57,200 nucleotides of DNA from an uncultured Mycobacteriaceae bacterium (GCA_902826815.1 CADEGF010000038.1:1-57200), one strand, 5' to 3'. Counted from the first letter of the stretch, positions 6,557-16,564 are shown. Numbers and translations are program-made. The notes: generated by a model not told the origin, from the sequence alone.

Positions 6557-9500
6557 ATGAACGATGAGACTGCACACCATGCCTCAGGTGACCTGTCGGC
6601 CATCGCGAGTCGGCTGAGGCTGGAATCGACAGCCGAACATGCAGCGCTGGAAAGGATGAGCTCACTGCTGGACGACCCGACTCTCCAGGTCCTTGAACGA
6701 GACGTGCCGGTCGATGCCACTGCATTGCTGACAGCTGCTCCCGACTGGGGCCGTGGCGGCACCCTCGCCGCATCGATCGGGCCGTTCGCCGGTACCGATG
6801 GGCGGCGCTTGTGGTTCGACTTCGTGCAGCTGACGCGGCTCGTGCCCGTGTTCCTGGCCGGCGACACGAAACCGGCGGTGCTCTTCTCGATCCGCCAATG
6901 GCCGCTGCGGGTAGGCGACTCGGTTCCCGTGCTTGAAATCCTGCGCCTACTTCAGCAGCGGTACACACTCGGGCCGGGCAGCGTGTGGATCCGTGCCGAC
7001 CTCCTCGCCGTCGGGGCTCCGCCGGACTCGTATGTCGGGCTGCGGATTGCTGAAGGCCACGTGATCTTCACACCGCGACCGGTGTCCGCCGGCGGACGTC
7101 TGACCATGCCCGCGGGCGGTCGCTGTGCGCTGGAGCTGTCGTTCGACCCGCCGACGACGGCACCTAGCGCCCTCACTGCCGGCAAGGACGCCGCCGACGC
7201 CGTCCTACAGGTGCCTGCCACGGCGACATTCGTGCTCGGTGGACACCACGCCGACGAGACTCGCGTGGCCGACGCCCACTGGGAGCTCTTCGGTCAGACC
7301 ATCGACTTCCATTGGGACAGGGCAGCGGCCCGCTACGAGCCCGATCTAAACGCCGTACTGGTTCCGATGACGCCATCGGTGGCCCAGCTCGACCCTTCAT
7401 CCGTCGAATCCACGCTCGCCGGCATCACCGGCGCGGCACCGATCGACCGGGCCGGATGGCTGCTTCCTGCCGCGACCATCGACATCACCAAACCGCCTGT
7501 AGCCGGCGGCGCAGGCGGGCTCGCCGCGCTGGGCGGCGACGGACTCTTCATGACGTGGACGGGGCTGCAAGACGGTCCCGCGCGTCTGCCTTCGCCGTGG
7601 TTCGTCCTGCTGCCGGGTGTGGCCGGCGTGCTCGACCAGCACGCCGGCAACATCTACGCCCACCAACGATTCGAACTCTGGGCAGACGCGCAGTCGCAGT
7701 TCCGCAGCGAGCTGGAGTTGCGGTGGTCCGACTCGTTCCCGGTGACCTTTGTATCGGCGGCATCGGGTGCCGACGTCGTCATCACGACCGCCGCAGTCGA
7801 CGCCCGTCTCGACCGCCCCGTCGACGTGCGTGGCACGCCGCTGCCGATCCACACGCTCGGCTCGCGGCTGAACCTCGCCGTCACCGAAGTGCCCGGCGCC
7901 GAACCGTACCGCACCGTGGCCATCCGCGACGACGACGTGCTCAACGACGCACTCCAACTTGCCGCGACGTCGTCTGTCGAGGCCGGTGGCTCGACGTCGC
8001 TGGCAATTCGCAACGCGCTCTTCACCACAACGCCCGTTGCCACCTTCACCCTGTCCGGGCACCTGCTCGATCCCGAGGTCGCCGACCACGGCACGGTGAC
8101 GCTTGGCTTCGGGCTCTACGGCCTGCTGCCCACGCTGCCCGATCCGTACGCCGCCAATGTCGGCTGGTTGCTGGCGGGCCCGTATTCGCGCCGTGTCTCA
8201 AGCGTTGCCGAGCTGCTCCTGGCAGCCGTCAACTGGACGCGTGGCGTCGACGTCGACGCCGACGACGTGGCGACCGGCTTCTCCTTTGCGCCAGTAGGCA
8301 ATCTGGCCGACATGTTCCAGCGGTGGGGCCTGGCACGCGCACATCCCGTCGCCGGCCGACCGAGCCGGGACATGACGAGCTCGATCGCCGCGACGACGAG
8401 TGGAACAAACGACCCGGCCGACGTACGCGCAAGGGCGCTCATGACTGGGCGGCAGAGTGCCGAGGCGACGTGGAACGAGTACTTCGACGTATTCGAGCGA
8501 GAGCAGTTCGCACTGCTCGACGTGTCCAGCAACGCCGACCAGATGGGCGTGAGCTTCGCATTTCAGAGCCCGCGCGGGGCGGTCGACCGCTCGCGTGCGG
8601 CCCGCGAGTTCCTCACCGCCGATGCGGAAGCCGGCCCCGACGACTTCCCGCTGCAGGTGCGCGATCTCGATCTGTCGGCCAAGAGCCGTTTCGTGCGGGC
8701 CTTCACGGTGCCGCAGATCAGCTGGGAGCCACTGGCCAACCTGACGGCACCGGACACGTCTATCGACCCGCCCTTCGGTTTCTTGTTGTTTCCCGACGAC
8801 GGCGGACCGACTCGATTGTTCAACGACGCTGCCACCGTCGTTCCGATCGCGCCGATACCCGTGCTGGAGCACCTGGAGAGCGATTTCCACGAGCGTCCCG
8901 ACGGGTTCACCGGCGGGCTGTTCACGCTTCCGTTCGGTCTGCGGGCAGCCGCAGAGTTCAGCCGCACCAATCAATTGCCCGACCGTCCGGGCACTGGTGC
9001 GAAGTTGGCCTTCAACGCCGAACGGTTCTCCGACGGGACGCTGGTCGGCGGTCTGCAACTGCGCGTCGACGCTCCGGAGAACCTGCCGGAGAGTGCGATC
9101 TTCAAAGGCGCGACGGTGCAGTCGAGTAACCTGCTGACCCCGAGCGGCACGCCGACGGGAACCGGCGCGCTCGGCGACAGCGTCGGCCAGGTCTTCAACA
9201 ACGAGTTCTTCCTCGACCCGCCAACGGGGGTGCGCAACCGCGGCGTGCCGGTGACGCGCATCGACTTCTCCGGCTATGGGGCGAGCCTGTTCAGCCGCTG
9301 GGACAACCCGAACGCCGTCGTGGCCGCCACCAGCCAGGCCCACTTCGACGTGTTCGTCGGCCGCACCGCGCACGAGGTGATCCAGATCCGCAGCCTCCTC
9401 TACCCGTGGGGGGTTCACGTCGTTCGCACCATCACGATGTTTCGCGGCAGCAACGGCTACACCTTCCGCTACGACTCCGGCTGGCAGGCCGAGAGCCCCG

Positions 9501-11560
9501 GCGTTTTCGACTTTCGTTACAAGGCCTACGACGTCGGGTATCCGCGCCCGCAGCTCGATATGCCCAGTCCGTTCGTGTTCCACCCCGGCCTGGTGCACGG
9601 CGTGTTCAACGTGCGCAATATCCATGAGACGCAGGCGGTTCCCGACTTCACCGACACCTGGAACAAGAACAACGGGGACACCTACCTCGACGGCAACAGC
9701 GTGCTCCACGTCGTCGATGCCGGAACGCCGGCAACCGACCGGACGCGATCGGTACTCCTGCGACCGGTCTACTTCGACGCTGACGTCGAGATCGAAGGCG
9801 TCACATCGGGAGCTTCCGGCGGTCGGGTGCCGTCGAAGGGGATGCTCGGATACGTTCAACTGGCGCCCCGCGGAGAGCCGATCAACGCTGCACTGTTCAC
9901 CAAATTGCTTGTGTCGCAGTTCGGTTCGATCGGCGGCTCGGTCGACTGCGGAATCGACGTGGCCGCCAGCGGCCAGCCCATGCGAATCAGCCGCGTCGAC
10001 GTGAGTCCTTCGACGGACGGGTCCGGCGGCCCGATCTTCGTCGGATCGGCACGCGGCGCGGTGACGCTGCCCAAAGACGGTTCGTGGAGTGTCGTGCAGC
10101 ACGATCAGGGCTCGGGCGAAGTGACGCCGCTCGATCCCCAGGTGCCGGTGCCCGTCGTGCGTCGCGGTGTCCTCAACGTCGCGACGGGCACAACCGACAC
10201 GACTGCCGCCGACCTGGTGCGCCTTGCCAATCCCGTCGACCTGGTGGCCGCCCTCACGTCGACCTCGCGCAACTTCGGGCTGCTGCAGTCCACCGGTACG
10301 CAGAAGGCGCTGTTCCGCCTCCCCGCCTTCAGTCAGGGTGTCGACACATTGAAGAGCGTCGCGCCGGACTTCGCCGACGCCTACCGCATCGTCAACTCGA
10401 CGTCGGTGTTCCCGAACGTCGCCGACGCAGTTCCGTTGGCGCTTGGCGGCTTCGAGACCAAGATCATCAAGGAGGGTTACAGGCTCGTCGACGCAGTGGA
10501 TCCGGACAAGATCTTCGAGCAGGTCCTGCCACGTGGCCCGCTCTTCCTCATCAACGAGTCGTTCCTCAAGCTCTACGTCGAGTACGCGCCGACGGACAAG
10601 AACGGCACCTCGCTGGGCAATGGCACCGTGAAGTACGGCTTCGATTCGGCGGCGGCAGCGACGGCCGACAAGTGGCTGGCGAAGGTCAACGACATCGGCA
10701 TGGTCGTCGACCTCGGCCCGATGCAACGAATCATGACCATCCGGGGCAAGTTCGACGCCGCCAACGGAAGCCAGCCCGGCTTCATCGAACCCGAACTGGT
10801 CTTCAGCGATGCGCTGCAACCGGTGATCGACATCCTGCAGGTGCTGCTCTCGCTCTCGACCGGGGACTATGCCGACGCCATGAAGAAGGGCCTCGACATC
10901 GCCATGAGCAACGGCGCCGACAGTTGGAACTACGCGTTGCACGCCCGCCAGGAGATCCCGGTGGTCAAGTTCCCGCCGGAACCCCTCTACAGCACGTCGG
11001 CGGTCAACCCGTTCAAGCTGGAAGCCCACCTCGCCATCGGCGTGTACTTCAACGAGACGATGGAGATCCCCAGCAGCCCAAAGCAACTCGTGCCGTCGGC
11101 AGGAGCGTTCCTGCAGTTCGGCGGAAGCCTCTCGGTGATGTGCGTCAGCCTTGCCGCCGCCACCGTCTACGCCACCGGATCGGTCGACCTCATCACCGCA
11201 GCCGATATCAAGACCGGTCCGGCACTGCACATGAAGTTCGGATTCGGATGCGAGCTCGTCGTCGGACTCCCCGTGGTCGGCGGTGTGACGGTGACCTACA
11301 TGGTGGGTGTGCAGATCGACCTGGACACCGGCTCGATCACGGTCGGCGGATTCCTTCTCTTCAGGGGCCGCGCCGAACTCCTCGGCGGGCTCGTCTCGGC
11401 GCAGATCCAGATCGAGGCCAAGGGCAGCGTCAAGCGCGAATTCGGTTCGGACAGTACCGAAATGATCGCTCAGGTCACGTTCGGTCTCGACATCAGCATC
11501 TTCCTCGTCATCAACATCAGCTTCTCGCAGAGCTGGCAAGAGTCCCGTCAGATCGCTTGA
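6557..11560 (+). CDS. Giant uncharacterised protein (1667 aa)
   Basis: I do not recognise this family. The ATG at 6557 lies five bases after GGGAGG and is preferred over a GTG at 6551. No signal peptide and no convincing membrane helix is seen, so the protein should be soluble or exported by an unusual route. Composition is rich in Asp, Ala, Val and aromatic residues with few cysteines (about four), and long stretches alternate hydrophobic and polar residues, suggesting a largely beta-sheet, multidomain structure. The last 200 residues (from about 1470) show strongly alternating strands with glycine turns (GGFLLFRGRAELLGG, AQVTFGLDISIFLVINISFS), which could form a beta-barrel or beta-solenoid. 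That reading is speculative. The next gene starts 29 bp later with its own ribosome site, after a TGAGGC/GCCTCA hairpin over this gene's stop. Codon use is strongly GC-ending, as in the host. Confidence 0.85.
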   Translation: MNDETAHHASGDLSAIASRLRLESTAEHAALERMSSLLDDPTLQVLERDVPVDATALLTAAPDWGRGGTLAASIGPFAGTDGRRLWFDFVQLTRLVPVFLAGDTKPAVLFSIRQWPLRVGDSVPVLEILRLLQQRYTLGPGSVWIRADLLAVGAPPDSYVGLRIAEGHVIFTPRPVSAGGRLTMPAGGRCALELSFDPPTTAPSALTAGKDAADAVLQVPATATFVLGGHHADETRVADAHWELFGQTIDFHWDRAAARYEPDLNAVLVPMTPSVAQLDPSSVESTLAGITGAAPIDRAGWLLPAATIDITKPPVAGGAGGLAALGGDGLFMTWTGLQDGPARLPSPWFVLLPGVAGVLDQHAGNIYAHQRFELWADAQSQFRSELELRWSDSFPVTFVSAASGADVVITTAAVDARLDRPVDVRGTPLPIHTLGSRLNLAVTEVPGAEPYRTVAIRDDDVLNDALQLAATSSVEAGGSTSLAIRNALFTTTPVATFTLSGHLLDPEVADHGTVTLGFGLYGLLPTLPDPYAANVGWLLAGPYSRRVSSVAELLLAAVNWTRGVDVDADDVATGFSFAPVGNLADMFQRWGLARAHPVAGRPSRDMTSSIAATTSGTNDPADVRARALMTGRQSAEATWNEYFDVFEREQFALLDVSSNADQMGVSFAFQSPRGAVDRSRAAREFLTADAEAGPDDFPLQVRDLDLSAKSRFVRAFTVPQISWEPLANLTAPDTSIDPPFGFLLFPDDGGPTRLFNDAATVVPIAPIPVLEHLESDFHERPDGFTGGLFTLPFGLRAAAEFSRTNQLPDRPGTGAKLAFNAERFSDGTLVGGLQLRVDAPENLPESAIFKGATVQSSNLLTPSGTPTGTGALGDSVGQVFNNEFFLDPPTGVRNRGVPVTRIDFSGYGASLFSRWDNPNAVVAATSQAHFDVFVGRTAHEVIQIRSLLYPWGVHVVRTITMFRGSNGYTFRYDSGWQAESPGVFDFRYKAYDVGYPRPQLDMPSPFVFHPGLVHGVFNVRNIHETQAVPDFTDTWNKNNGDTYLDGNSVLHVVDAGTPATDRTRSVLLRPVYFDADVEIEGVTSGASGGRVPSKGMLGYVQLAPRGEPINAALFTKLLVSQFGSIGGSVDCGIDVAASGQPMRISRVDVSPSTDGSGGPIFVGSARGAVTLPKDGSWSVVQHDQGSGEVTPLDPQVPVPVVRRGVLNVATGTTDTTAADLVRLANPVDLVAALTSTSRNFGLLQSTGTQKALFRLPAFSQGVDTLKSVAPDFADAYRIVNSTSVFPNVADAVPLALGGFETKIIKEGYRLVDAVDPDKIFEQVLPRGPLFLINESFLKLYVEYAPTDKNGTSLGNGTVKYGFDSAAAATADKWLAKVNDIGMVVDLGPMQRIMTIRGKFDAANGSQPGFIEPELVFSDALQPVIDILQVLLSLSTGDYADAMKKGLDIAMSNGADSWNYALHARQEIPVVKFPPEPLYSTSAVNPFKLEAHLAIGVYFNETMEIPSSPKQLVPSAGAFLQFGGSLSVMCVSLAAATVYATGSVDLITAADIKTGPALHMKFGFGCELVVGLPVVGGVTVTYMVGVQIDLDTGSITVGGFLLFRGRAELLGGLVSAQIQIEAKGSVKREFGSDSTEMIAQVTFGLDISIFLVINISFSQSWQESRQIA

Positions 11561-11589
11561 GGCACAAGGCCTCAGGAAGAGGAACCGCC

Positions 11590-14500
11590 ATGTTGGATCC
11601 GCGATGCAGCATCTTGACCTTCCCGCAGCGCTTCGACGGCACGCACCTGCATCTGCGGGTGCTGATCGTGCCGAAGCTCGGACCGGCCTGGGACGGCAGT
11701 CCACTGCAGCCGTTCCTCGAGAACGTGCCCGCGGCGGGCGACACCGCCGTGGCCTTTGCCGACGCCGACCTTGCGCTGGAGGCGCGGGTGCTCGACGGGC
11801 TGGGCCGCTTTCCGGTGGACACGCCGGTCGACGCCACCGTCGCGCTGCCCGATGCCAGCGGCGTGGCCACCGATGCGCGCGGCCTCTTCGAAGCGCTCGT
11901 CGCCCCGGTCGCCGGCCGGTTCACCCTCGCGGCCACGCCGCCGCGCCTGGCCGAATCGGCCGCCGACGGGATCTCGCTGCGCAAGCACCTGCCGAGCAGC
12001 TACCGCGACTCGTTCCTGTTCACCGGGCCACGGCATCCCGGCGCCACCACCGACGACAGCTACTCGTGCGCCATCGCGAACGCCGCGCCGCCCAATCCGG
12101 CATTCGTCACGACACCAGACGGGGTGAGCTGGGGCCAGATCTACGCCTACTGCCTGCGCCACCCGCAGCTGGCCCGGCGCCTCGGCCTCATCCGCGAGGG
12201 TTCGTTCGAAGTCGACGGCCGGTTCGCCGACGGCGGGTTCGTCTACGTCGACCTGGCCCACGGGAGTGACTACGCACCACAGCAGGCAGCCGAACCGACT
12301 CTGCTCTCGCGCTACGCGGCCCGCATCCCTGCGCTGGAGGCGGGCACCGCGCGTCAGCTCTTCGCGGCGGTCCAGTTCCCCGTCCTGATCGACGACCCCG
12401 CCGTACCCGGCCCGCCGCCCCTGCTCGGCAACTACGACCAGGTGTTCATCGAGGCGTCCGAATACGACGACGGGTTCGCCAAGGTGGTCCACGCCGTGCA
12501 GCCGGTGAGCCAGAACCTGTTGGCCGAGGAGCCCGACGGCTTCTCGCCCCTGACCGACATCGGCATCCGCGCCGGCTGGGACGACGAGCAGATCCTCATC
12601 TGGCAGAGCAGGCAGGTCGCGGCCGACGCGACGGTGCCTGCCATCGGCGGCGTGGCGCAGCGGCTCGACGCGCCGCTCGGCGCATTCGCCTACCGCCTCG
12701 ACGCCCGCGAGCTCGGCGACCCGGCCTGGCACTCGCTGGTCGAGGTGCGCAGCCGGGCGCCGCTCGCCCTCGACGGCATCGCCATCGGCGACCCTCCGGA
12801 CGAGCCGTTCACCGGTGAGCTCGGTGTGGAGGTGCACCCACAGTCCTTCGACGGCGTACAGCCGGCCCGCAACCTGTGGCTGCCCGCCTACCTCGCGCAG
12901 TGGAACGGGCAGTCCGTCGTGCTGCCCGACGAGATCGCGGCCGACCTGTTCCACACCGAGGAGGCCGTTGGGACGACGGCGTCACTGGGCCGCATGTACG
13001 ACGGCGTCGGTCTCGACGAGGTACCCCTGCGCTACGGCCATACCTATCAACTGAGGGTGCGGCTGACCGACCCGACCGGTGGCGGGCCGCTGCCGTCCGA
13101 CGAGCCGATCAACGCAGGCCCGTCGACAACCACCAAGGTGGAATTCGTGCGCCACGTGGTGCCGGAACGGGTCTCGCTCGCGAACCTCCCGACGTTCCCC
13201 GAGCAGCCGTCGGGGAGTCTGTTCACCGACGACGTGTTGGAGCTCAGACGGCCCGTGCTCGGCTACCCGGCCGTCATGTTCACCGGCAAGTACGCCGACC
13301 CGGTGCCGCTGCTGCAGGCCGCCTCCGATGAGGCCGTCGGCAAGGGCAGCTTCGGCATACCCGACCCCGACGTGACTCGGGTTCAGATCGTCGTCGAAGT
13401 CCAGGCGCTGCGGATGGACAATCTGCTGTCGAGCAACAAGCGCGAGCCATACGCCGAGTTGTACCGCACCGAACGGGAATTCGATCCCGCAATGGACAGC
13501 ACGCTCGAGATTCCGTTGACGTTCGACGACGCCGCGGTGCTCCGCTTCGGTGTGCCGGGCGACCTCGGCGACTTGGGCGTCACGCAGGCCGAGATCGATG
13601 CCCGCAACGATCTTCCGCTGCCAACCGCCCGGTTGATCCGCCTCACGATCATCGCCCTCGCCGACGAGGACGCGACCTACTTCGCGGAGGGCGCAAACGT
13701 CGGCAAGCCACTTCAGATCCAGGTCCGTCGCGAATCCGTCGACGAGACAGCGATGTTCGCCGCCGCGACCCCGGCCTCGATGATCCGGGCGCTGTGGCTG
13801 CAGCCCGATCCGCCCCCGTCCAACGACGGGACAATCGGTTCGCTGTTCTTCCAGCGCGGCGCCGACGCCAGTCCCAGCATCGTGGCGCGGCTGGCCGCCG
13901 AGGTCGACGTCGACGCCAAGGGCCTCACCCTCGTGGGGCGCCGCGGCGAGCGCATCGTGTTCGGTGCGGCGCGCGGCATCCGCCACACGATGGCGCCGGA
14001 CAACTCGTCGCTCACGCTGGCGGCGAAGGACGACCTCGTCAACCAGTGGATCGTCGCGCTGACGCTGCAGCTCGACCGTGACTGGACCTGGGATGGGTTG
14101 CAGCCGATCGGTTTCGACGTATTCCGCACGAAGCGGTTCAAAGGCGGCGGAGACGTCGACGACAATGCCGGCAACCCGATAGGCCAGTGGGAGGTCGTCA
14201 CGACGGCATCGCAGCTGGCCATCGACCAGGCTGATCGCACACACACTCGCCTGGTCTTCCTCGACGCCGTCGAACCGAAGCCCGCGGATCCCAACGCCTT
14301 CCCCGATGTCATCGGGCTCGACTACCGAATCGAACCGCGGTTCGCGTCACCTCCCGACGACGCCGACCCGGCGCTGGAACTCGAGGTCGAGCTGCCGGTC
14401 ACCACAGCCCCGGCCCAGGTACCGCGGATCGTGTCCGCGGGGTTGGCGTTGTCCCCGTACAGCCGCAACGACACGTACTCGGAGACGGGCGCGCGCCGCC

Positions 14501-15510
14501 GCTTCCTCTGGCTCGAACTGTCCGAAGCGCCACTCGACCCGAACGACGAGATCTTCATCCGGATGCTCGGATATGCGCCCGACCCACTCCTTTCCGACCA
14601 CCGCTTCGAGACGTTCGTGCCTCCGGAGGAGTCGCCGCTGCCGATCGACCCCGAACTCGTCCGCGTCATCAGCCCTGGGATGGCCGACGACCACGCCGGC
14701 CTCGCCGCCATGACGCGTCTGGAGGCGTCCGATGACAGCCCGACGCACTACCTCGTGCCATTGCCGCCCGGTCTCACCGTCGACAGTCCCGAGCTGTTCG
14801 GACTCTTCACCTACGAGCTGCGGGTCGGTCACGCCGACATCTGGTCGACCGCGCACGGGCGCTTCGGCCGACCGTTGCGCAGCACCGGTGTACAGCATCC
14901 CGCGCCGACGCTGTTCTGCACGGTGCAGCGCACGCGCGACGAGCTGATCGTGGAGGCGCCGTACGCCAAAGCCGTGCTGAACGGCAAGAACATCACCGCC
15001 GATCCGCCTCGAACACAGCTGTGGGTGTTGCTCTATGCCCAGGTCCGCCAGGCCGACGGTGCAGACTGGCGCAACATCCTGCTCGACGATCGGCGCCTGC
15101 GCTTGCAGCGTCGGCTGCGGCCATCCGCGAGAGAGACGTTCTTGGCCACGGCGACGCTGCCCGGAGCGTTCCAGAACCAGGACGCACCGGCGCGGGGGGC
15201 GACGGCATGGCGTCAGGACGAAATTGAGAGGCTCCTGCTTGCGCTCGGTCTTCCCGCCGATGCACCGCTGAGCGTGTTGTGTGTCGAGATGATGCCGACG
15301 TCCGCGGCGCTGCGCCCGCAGCGCTCATCGTTGCGGGAGTCGACGGTTGACGCGACCGAGTTTGCGAGTGCGATGGTCGCGCAGCGGGGTGGGACGCGTC
15401 AGGCGGTCGACACCACCGCTGATGACGAGGGGCGGCCGCTGTCGGACGAGCTGGGCCACCACCGCATCCTGCGCACGTCGCCGTTAGTGGCGGCGCCGCC
15501 GATCTGCTGA
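11590..15510 (+). CDS. Large uncharacterised protein (1306 aa)
   Basis: This gene begins at ATG 11590 after AGGAAGAGG and encodes 1306 residues I cannot assign to a named family. There is no signal peptide and no transmembrane stretch. The protein looks like a chain of beta-sandwich modules: phrases such as YGHTYQLRVRLTDPTGGG near residue 487 resemble the last strands of fibronectin-III-like domains, and proline/aspartate-rich linkers recur. The C-terminal 80 residues are more polar and disordered, and the chain ends in a cysteine (PPIC). It forms a probable operon with the 1667-aa gene (29-bp gap) and with the trypsin-like protease (75-bp gap). A structural or secreted complex cleaved by the neighbouring protease is one possible reading; there is no direct evidence for it. 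Confidence 0.85.
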   Translation: MLDPRCSILTFPQRFDGTHLHLRVLIVPKLGPAWDGSPLQPFLENVPAAGDTAVAFADADLALEARVLDGLGRFPVDTPVDATVALPDASGVATDARGLFEALVAPVAGRFTLAATPPRLAESAADGISLRKHLPSSYRDSFLFTGPRHPGATTDDSYSCAIANAAPPNPAFVTTPDGVSWGQIYAYCLRHPQLARRLGLIREGSFEVDGRFADGGFVYVDLAHGSDYAPQQAAEPTLLSRYAARIPALEAGTARQLFAAVQFPVLIDDPAVPGPPPLLGNYDQVFIEASEYDDGFAKVVHAVQPVSQNLLAEEPDGFSPLTDIGIRAGWDDEQILIWQSRQVAADATVPAIGGVAQRLDAPLGAFAYRLDARELGDPAWHSLVEVRSRAPLALDGIAIGDPPDEPFTGELGVEVHPQSFDGVQPARNLWLPAYLAQWNGQSVVLPDEIAADLFHTEEAVGTTASLGRMYDGVGLDEVPLRYGHTYQLRVRLTDPTGGGPLPSDEPINAGPSTTTKVEFVRHVVPERVSLANLPTFPEQPSGSLFTDDVLELRRPVLGYPAVMFTGKYADPVPLLQAASDEAVGKGSFGIPDPDVTRVQIVVEVQALRMDNLLSSNKREPYAELYRTEREFDPAMDSTLEIPLTFDDAAVLRFGVPGDLGDLGVTQAEIDARNDLPLPTARLIRLTIIALADEDATYFAEGANVGKPLQIQVRRESVDETAMFAAATPASMIRALWLQPDPPPSNDGTIGSLFFQRGADASPSIVARLAAEVDVDAKGLTLVGRRGERIVFGAARGIRHTMAPDNSSLTLAAKDDLVNQWIVALTLQLDRDWTWDGLQPIGFDVFRTKRFKGGGDVDDNAGNPIGQWEVVTTASQLAIDQADRTHTRLVFLDAVEPKPADPNAFPDVIGLDYRIEPRFASPPDDADPALELEVELPVTTAPAQVPRIVSAGLALSPYSRNDTYSETGARRRFLWLELSEAPLDPNDEIFIRMLGYAPDPLLSDHRFETFVPPEESPLPIDPELVRVISPGMADDHAGLAAMTRLEASDDSPTHYLVPLPPGLTVDSPELFGLFTYELRVGHADIWSTAHGRFGRPLRSTGVQHPAPTLFCTVQRTRDELIVEAPYAKAVLNGKNITADPPRTQLWVLLYAQVRQADGADWRNILLDDRRLRLQRRLRPSARETFLATATLPGAFQNQDAPARGATAWRQDEIERLLLALGLPADAPLSVLCVEMMPTSAALRPQRSSLRESTVDATEFASAMVAQRGGTRQAVDTTADDEGRPLSDELGHHRILRTSPLVAAPPIC

Positions 15511-15544
15511 GGGTGCCGATGAATGTGCGCTGAGACCAGATGTC

Positions 15545-15574
15545 AATGTGGCAGAAGGGAATGTGGCAGAAGGG
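15545..15574. repeat. Tandem 15-bp direct repeat before the protease gene
   Basis: The 15-mer AATGTGGCAGAAGGG is present twice head to tail (15545-15559 and 15560-15574), directly before the ribosome site of the protease gene at 15586. Each copy brings an AGAAGGG purine run. The duplication may have arisen by replication slippage and could alter translation or spacing from the upstream gene. Confidence 0.85.
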
Positions 15575-15585
15575 AAAGGCCGGAG

Positions 15586-16527
15586 ATGTTGCCAGAAAGA
15601 CCGATACCGGTTCCACAGGATGCTATCGACGCCGTAGTTTCGTTGCGTGATCGGTTGAACGCAGAATATGCCGGCAAGTACACGGTTGGCGTTGGGCTGA
15701 AGCAGATAGGTACGGAGTACACCGATCAGATCGCCATCTGCGTCCAGGTTCAACATAAGAAGCCTGTTGACGACGTCGCGCGAGACGAGCTCGTTCCACC
15801 CGAGTTTGGTTCGTATGTCACGGATGTCGTCGAGTTGCGGCCGGTTCTCGCCGATGACAACGCGCCCTACGATCCGCTGCGCGGCGGCATCCAGATTTCT
15901 AGAAATTCTGATGACGGTGTGATCGCTCCGCCGTCAGGCACATTGGGAGCGATAGTCAACAATCGCGGCACCGGGAAAGCACAAGCGCTGACGAATGCCC
16001 ATGTCGTGAAACAGTCCGGCAGGACGGTCTTTCAACCGGGACAGGCGCAGCCGACTGCGTCTGTTATCGGCACAGTGGGTGCATTGCAGTGGACGCCCAA
16101 TTATCCCTATCCGTACTATCTCGACTGCGCAGTCGTCGACCTCGATGATTCCCTCAACCCCCCAGAAACTTCTGTGCAAGACATCGGCCCTGTGCAGGGG
16201 GTAGCCACACAATTGCCCATGCTGGGTGAAGTGGTGAAAAAGCGCGGCATGCGGACCTCACGGACCGACGGCTTCGTGGTGGCAATCATGAACACCGGCA
16301 CCGCGCCGGTCTACGACCAGTTTCTGATCAGCGGTGCCGTTCCCTTTGTCTCAGTGTGGGCAGGGAAGGGCGATTCGGGATCGGTCGTGCTCAATGCCAG
16401 CGATGAGGTAATCGGCCTCCTTTTCGCGATTCATGATCCTGATCTCGGTGTTGACATCGGAAGTCGCGGTATGGCGATGCCGATCTACGCTGTGCAGGAG
16501 GCGCTTCAGGTCGACATCGCGACTTAG
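15586..16527 (+). CDS. Trypsin-like serine protease without signal peptide
   Basis: A 313-residue protein with a chymotrypsin-fold protease pattern: TNAHVV with His139, LDCAVVDL with Asp180 and GKGDSGSVV with Ser264 form the expected triad in order. The first 60 residues carry an alpha/beta lead (IDAVVSLRDRLNAEYAGKYTVGVGLK) of the sort found before protease domains of NAL1-like and other non-secreted trypsin relatives. No signal peptide or transmembrane segment is visible, so it is not a typical HtrA/PepD. ATG 15586 follows a GGAAAGG ribosome site and tandem 15-bp repeats; an upstream in-frame start at 15523 would translate those repeats into a Cys/Arg-rich tail and is rejected. Third codon positions are visibly richer in A and T than in the two large genes before it. 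Its position as third gene suggests it processes one of those proteins. Confidence 0.85.
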   Translation: MLPERPIPVPQDAIDAVVSLRDRLNAEYAGKYTVGVGLKQIGTEYTDQIAICVQVQHKKPVDDVARDELVPPEFGSYVTDVVELRPVLADDNAPYDPLRGGIQISRNSDDGVIAPPSGTLGAIVNNRGTGKAQALTNAHVVKQSGRTVFQPGQAQPTASVIGTVGALQWTPNYPYPYYLDCAVVDLDDSLNPPETSVQDIGPVQGVATQLPMLGEVVKKRGMRTSRTDGFVVAIMNTGTAPVYDQFLISGAVPFVSVWAGKGDSGSVVLNASDEVIGLLFAIHDPDLGVDIGSRGMAMPIYAVQEALQVDIAT

Positions 16528-16564
16528 AGGCCCCGTCTGGTTGTCCCCCAATAGCCGCGCCTGG

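Noticed and set aside
7312-9129. 605-codon plus-strand frame inside the giant gene
   Set aside because: Arg/Pro-rich composition typical of an out-of-frame shadow; no start signal.
8198-11704. 1168-codon open frame on the minus strand inside the giant gene
   Set aside because: It is antisense to a gene with a good ribosome site and protein-like sequence. Its product is rich in Arg, His, Gly and Asp without motifs, as expected of a shadow frame in GC-rich DNA.
11572-12954. 460-codon minus-strand frame over the 1306-aa gene
   Set aside because: Antisense shadow with repetitive Arg/Gly/Val composition.
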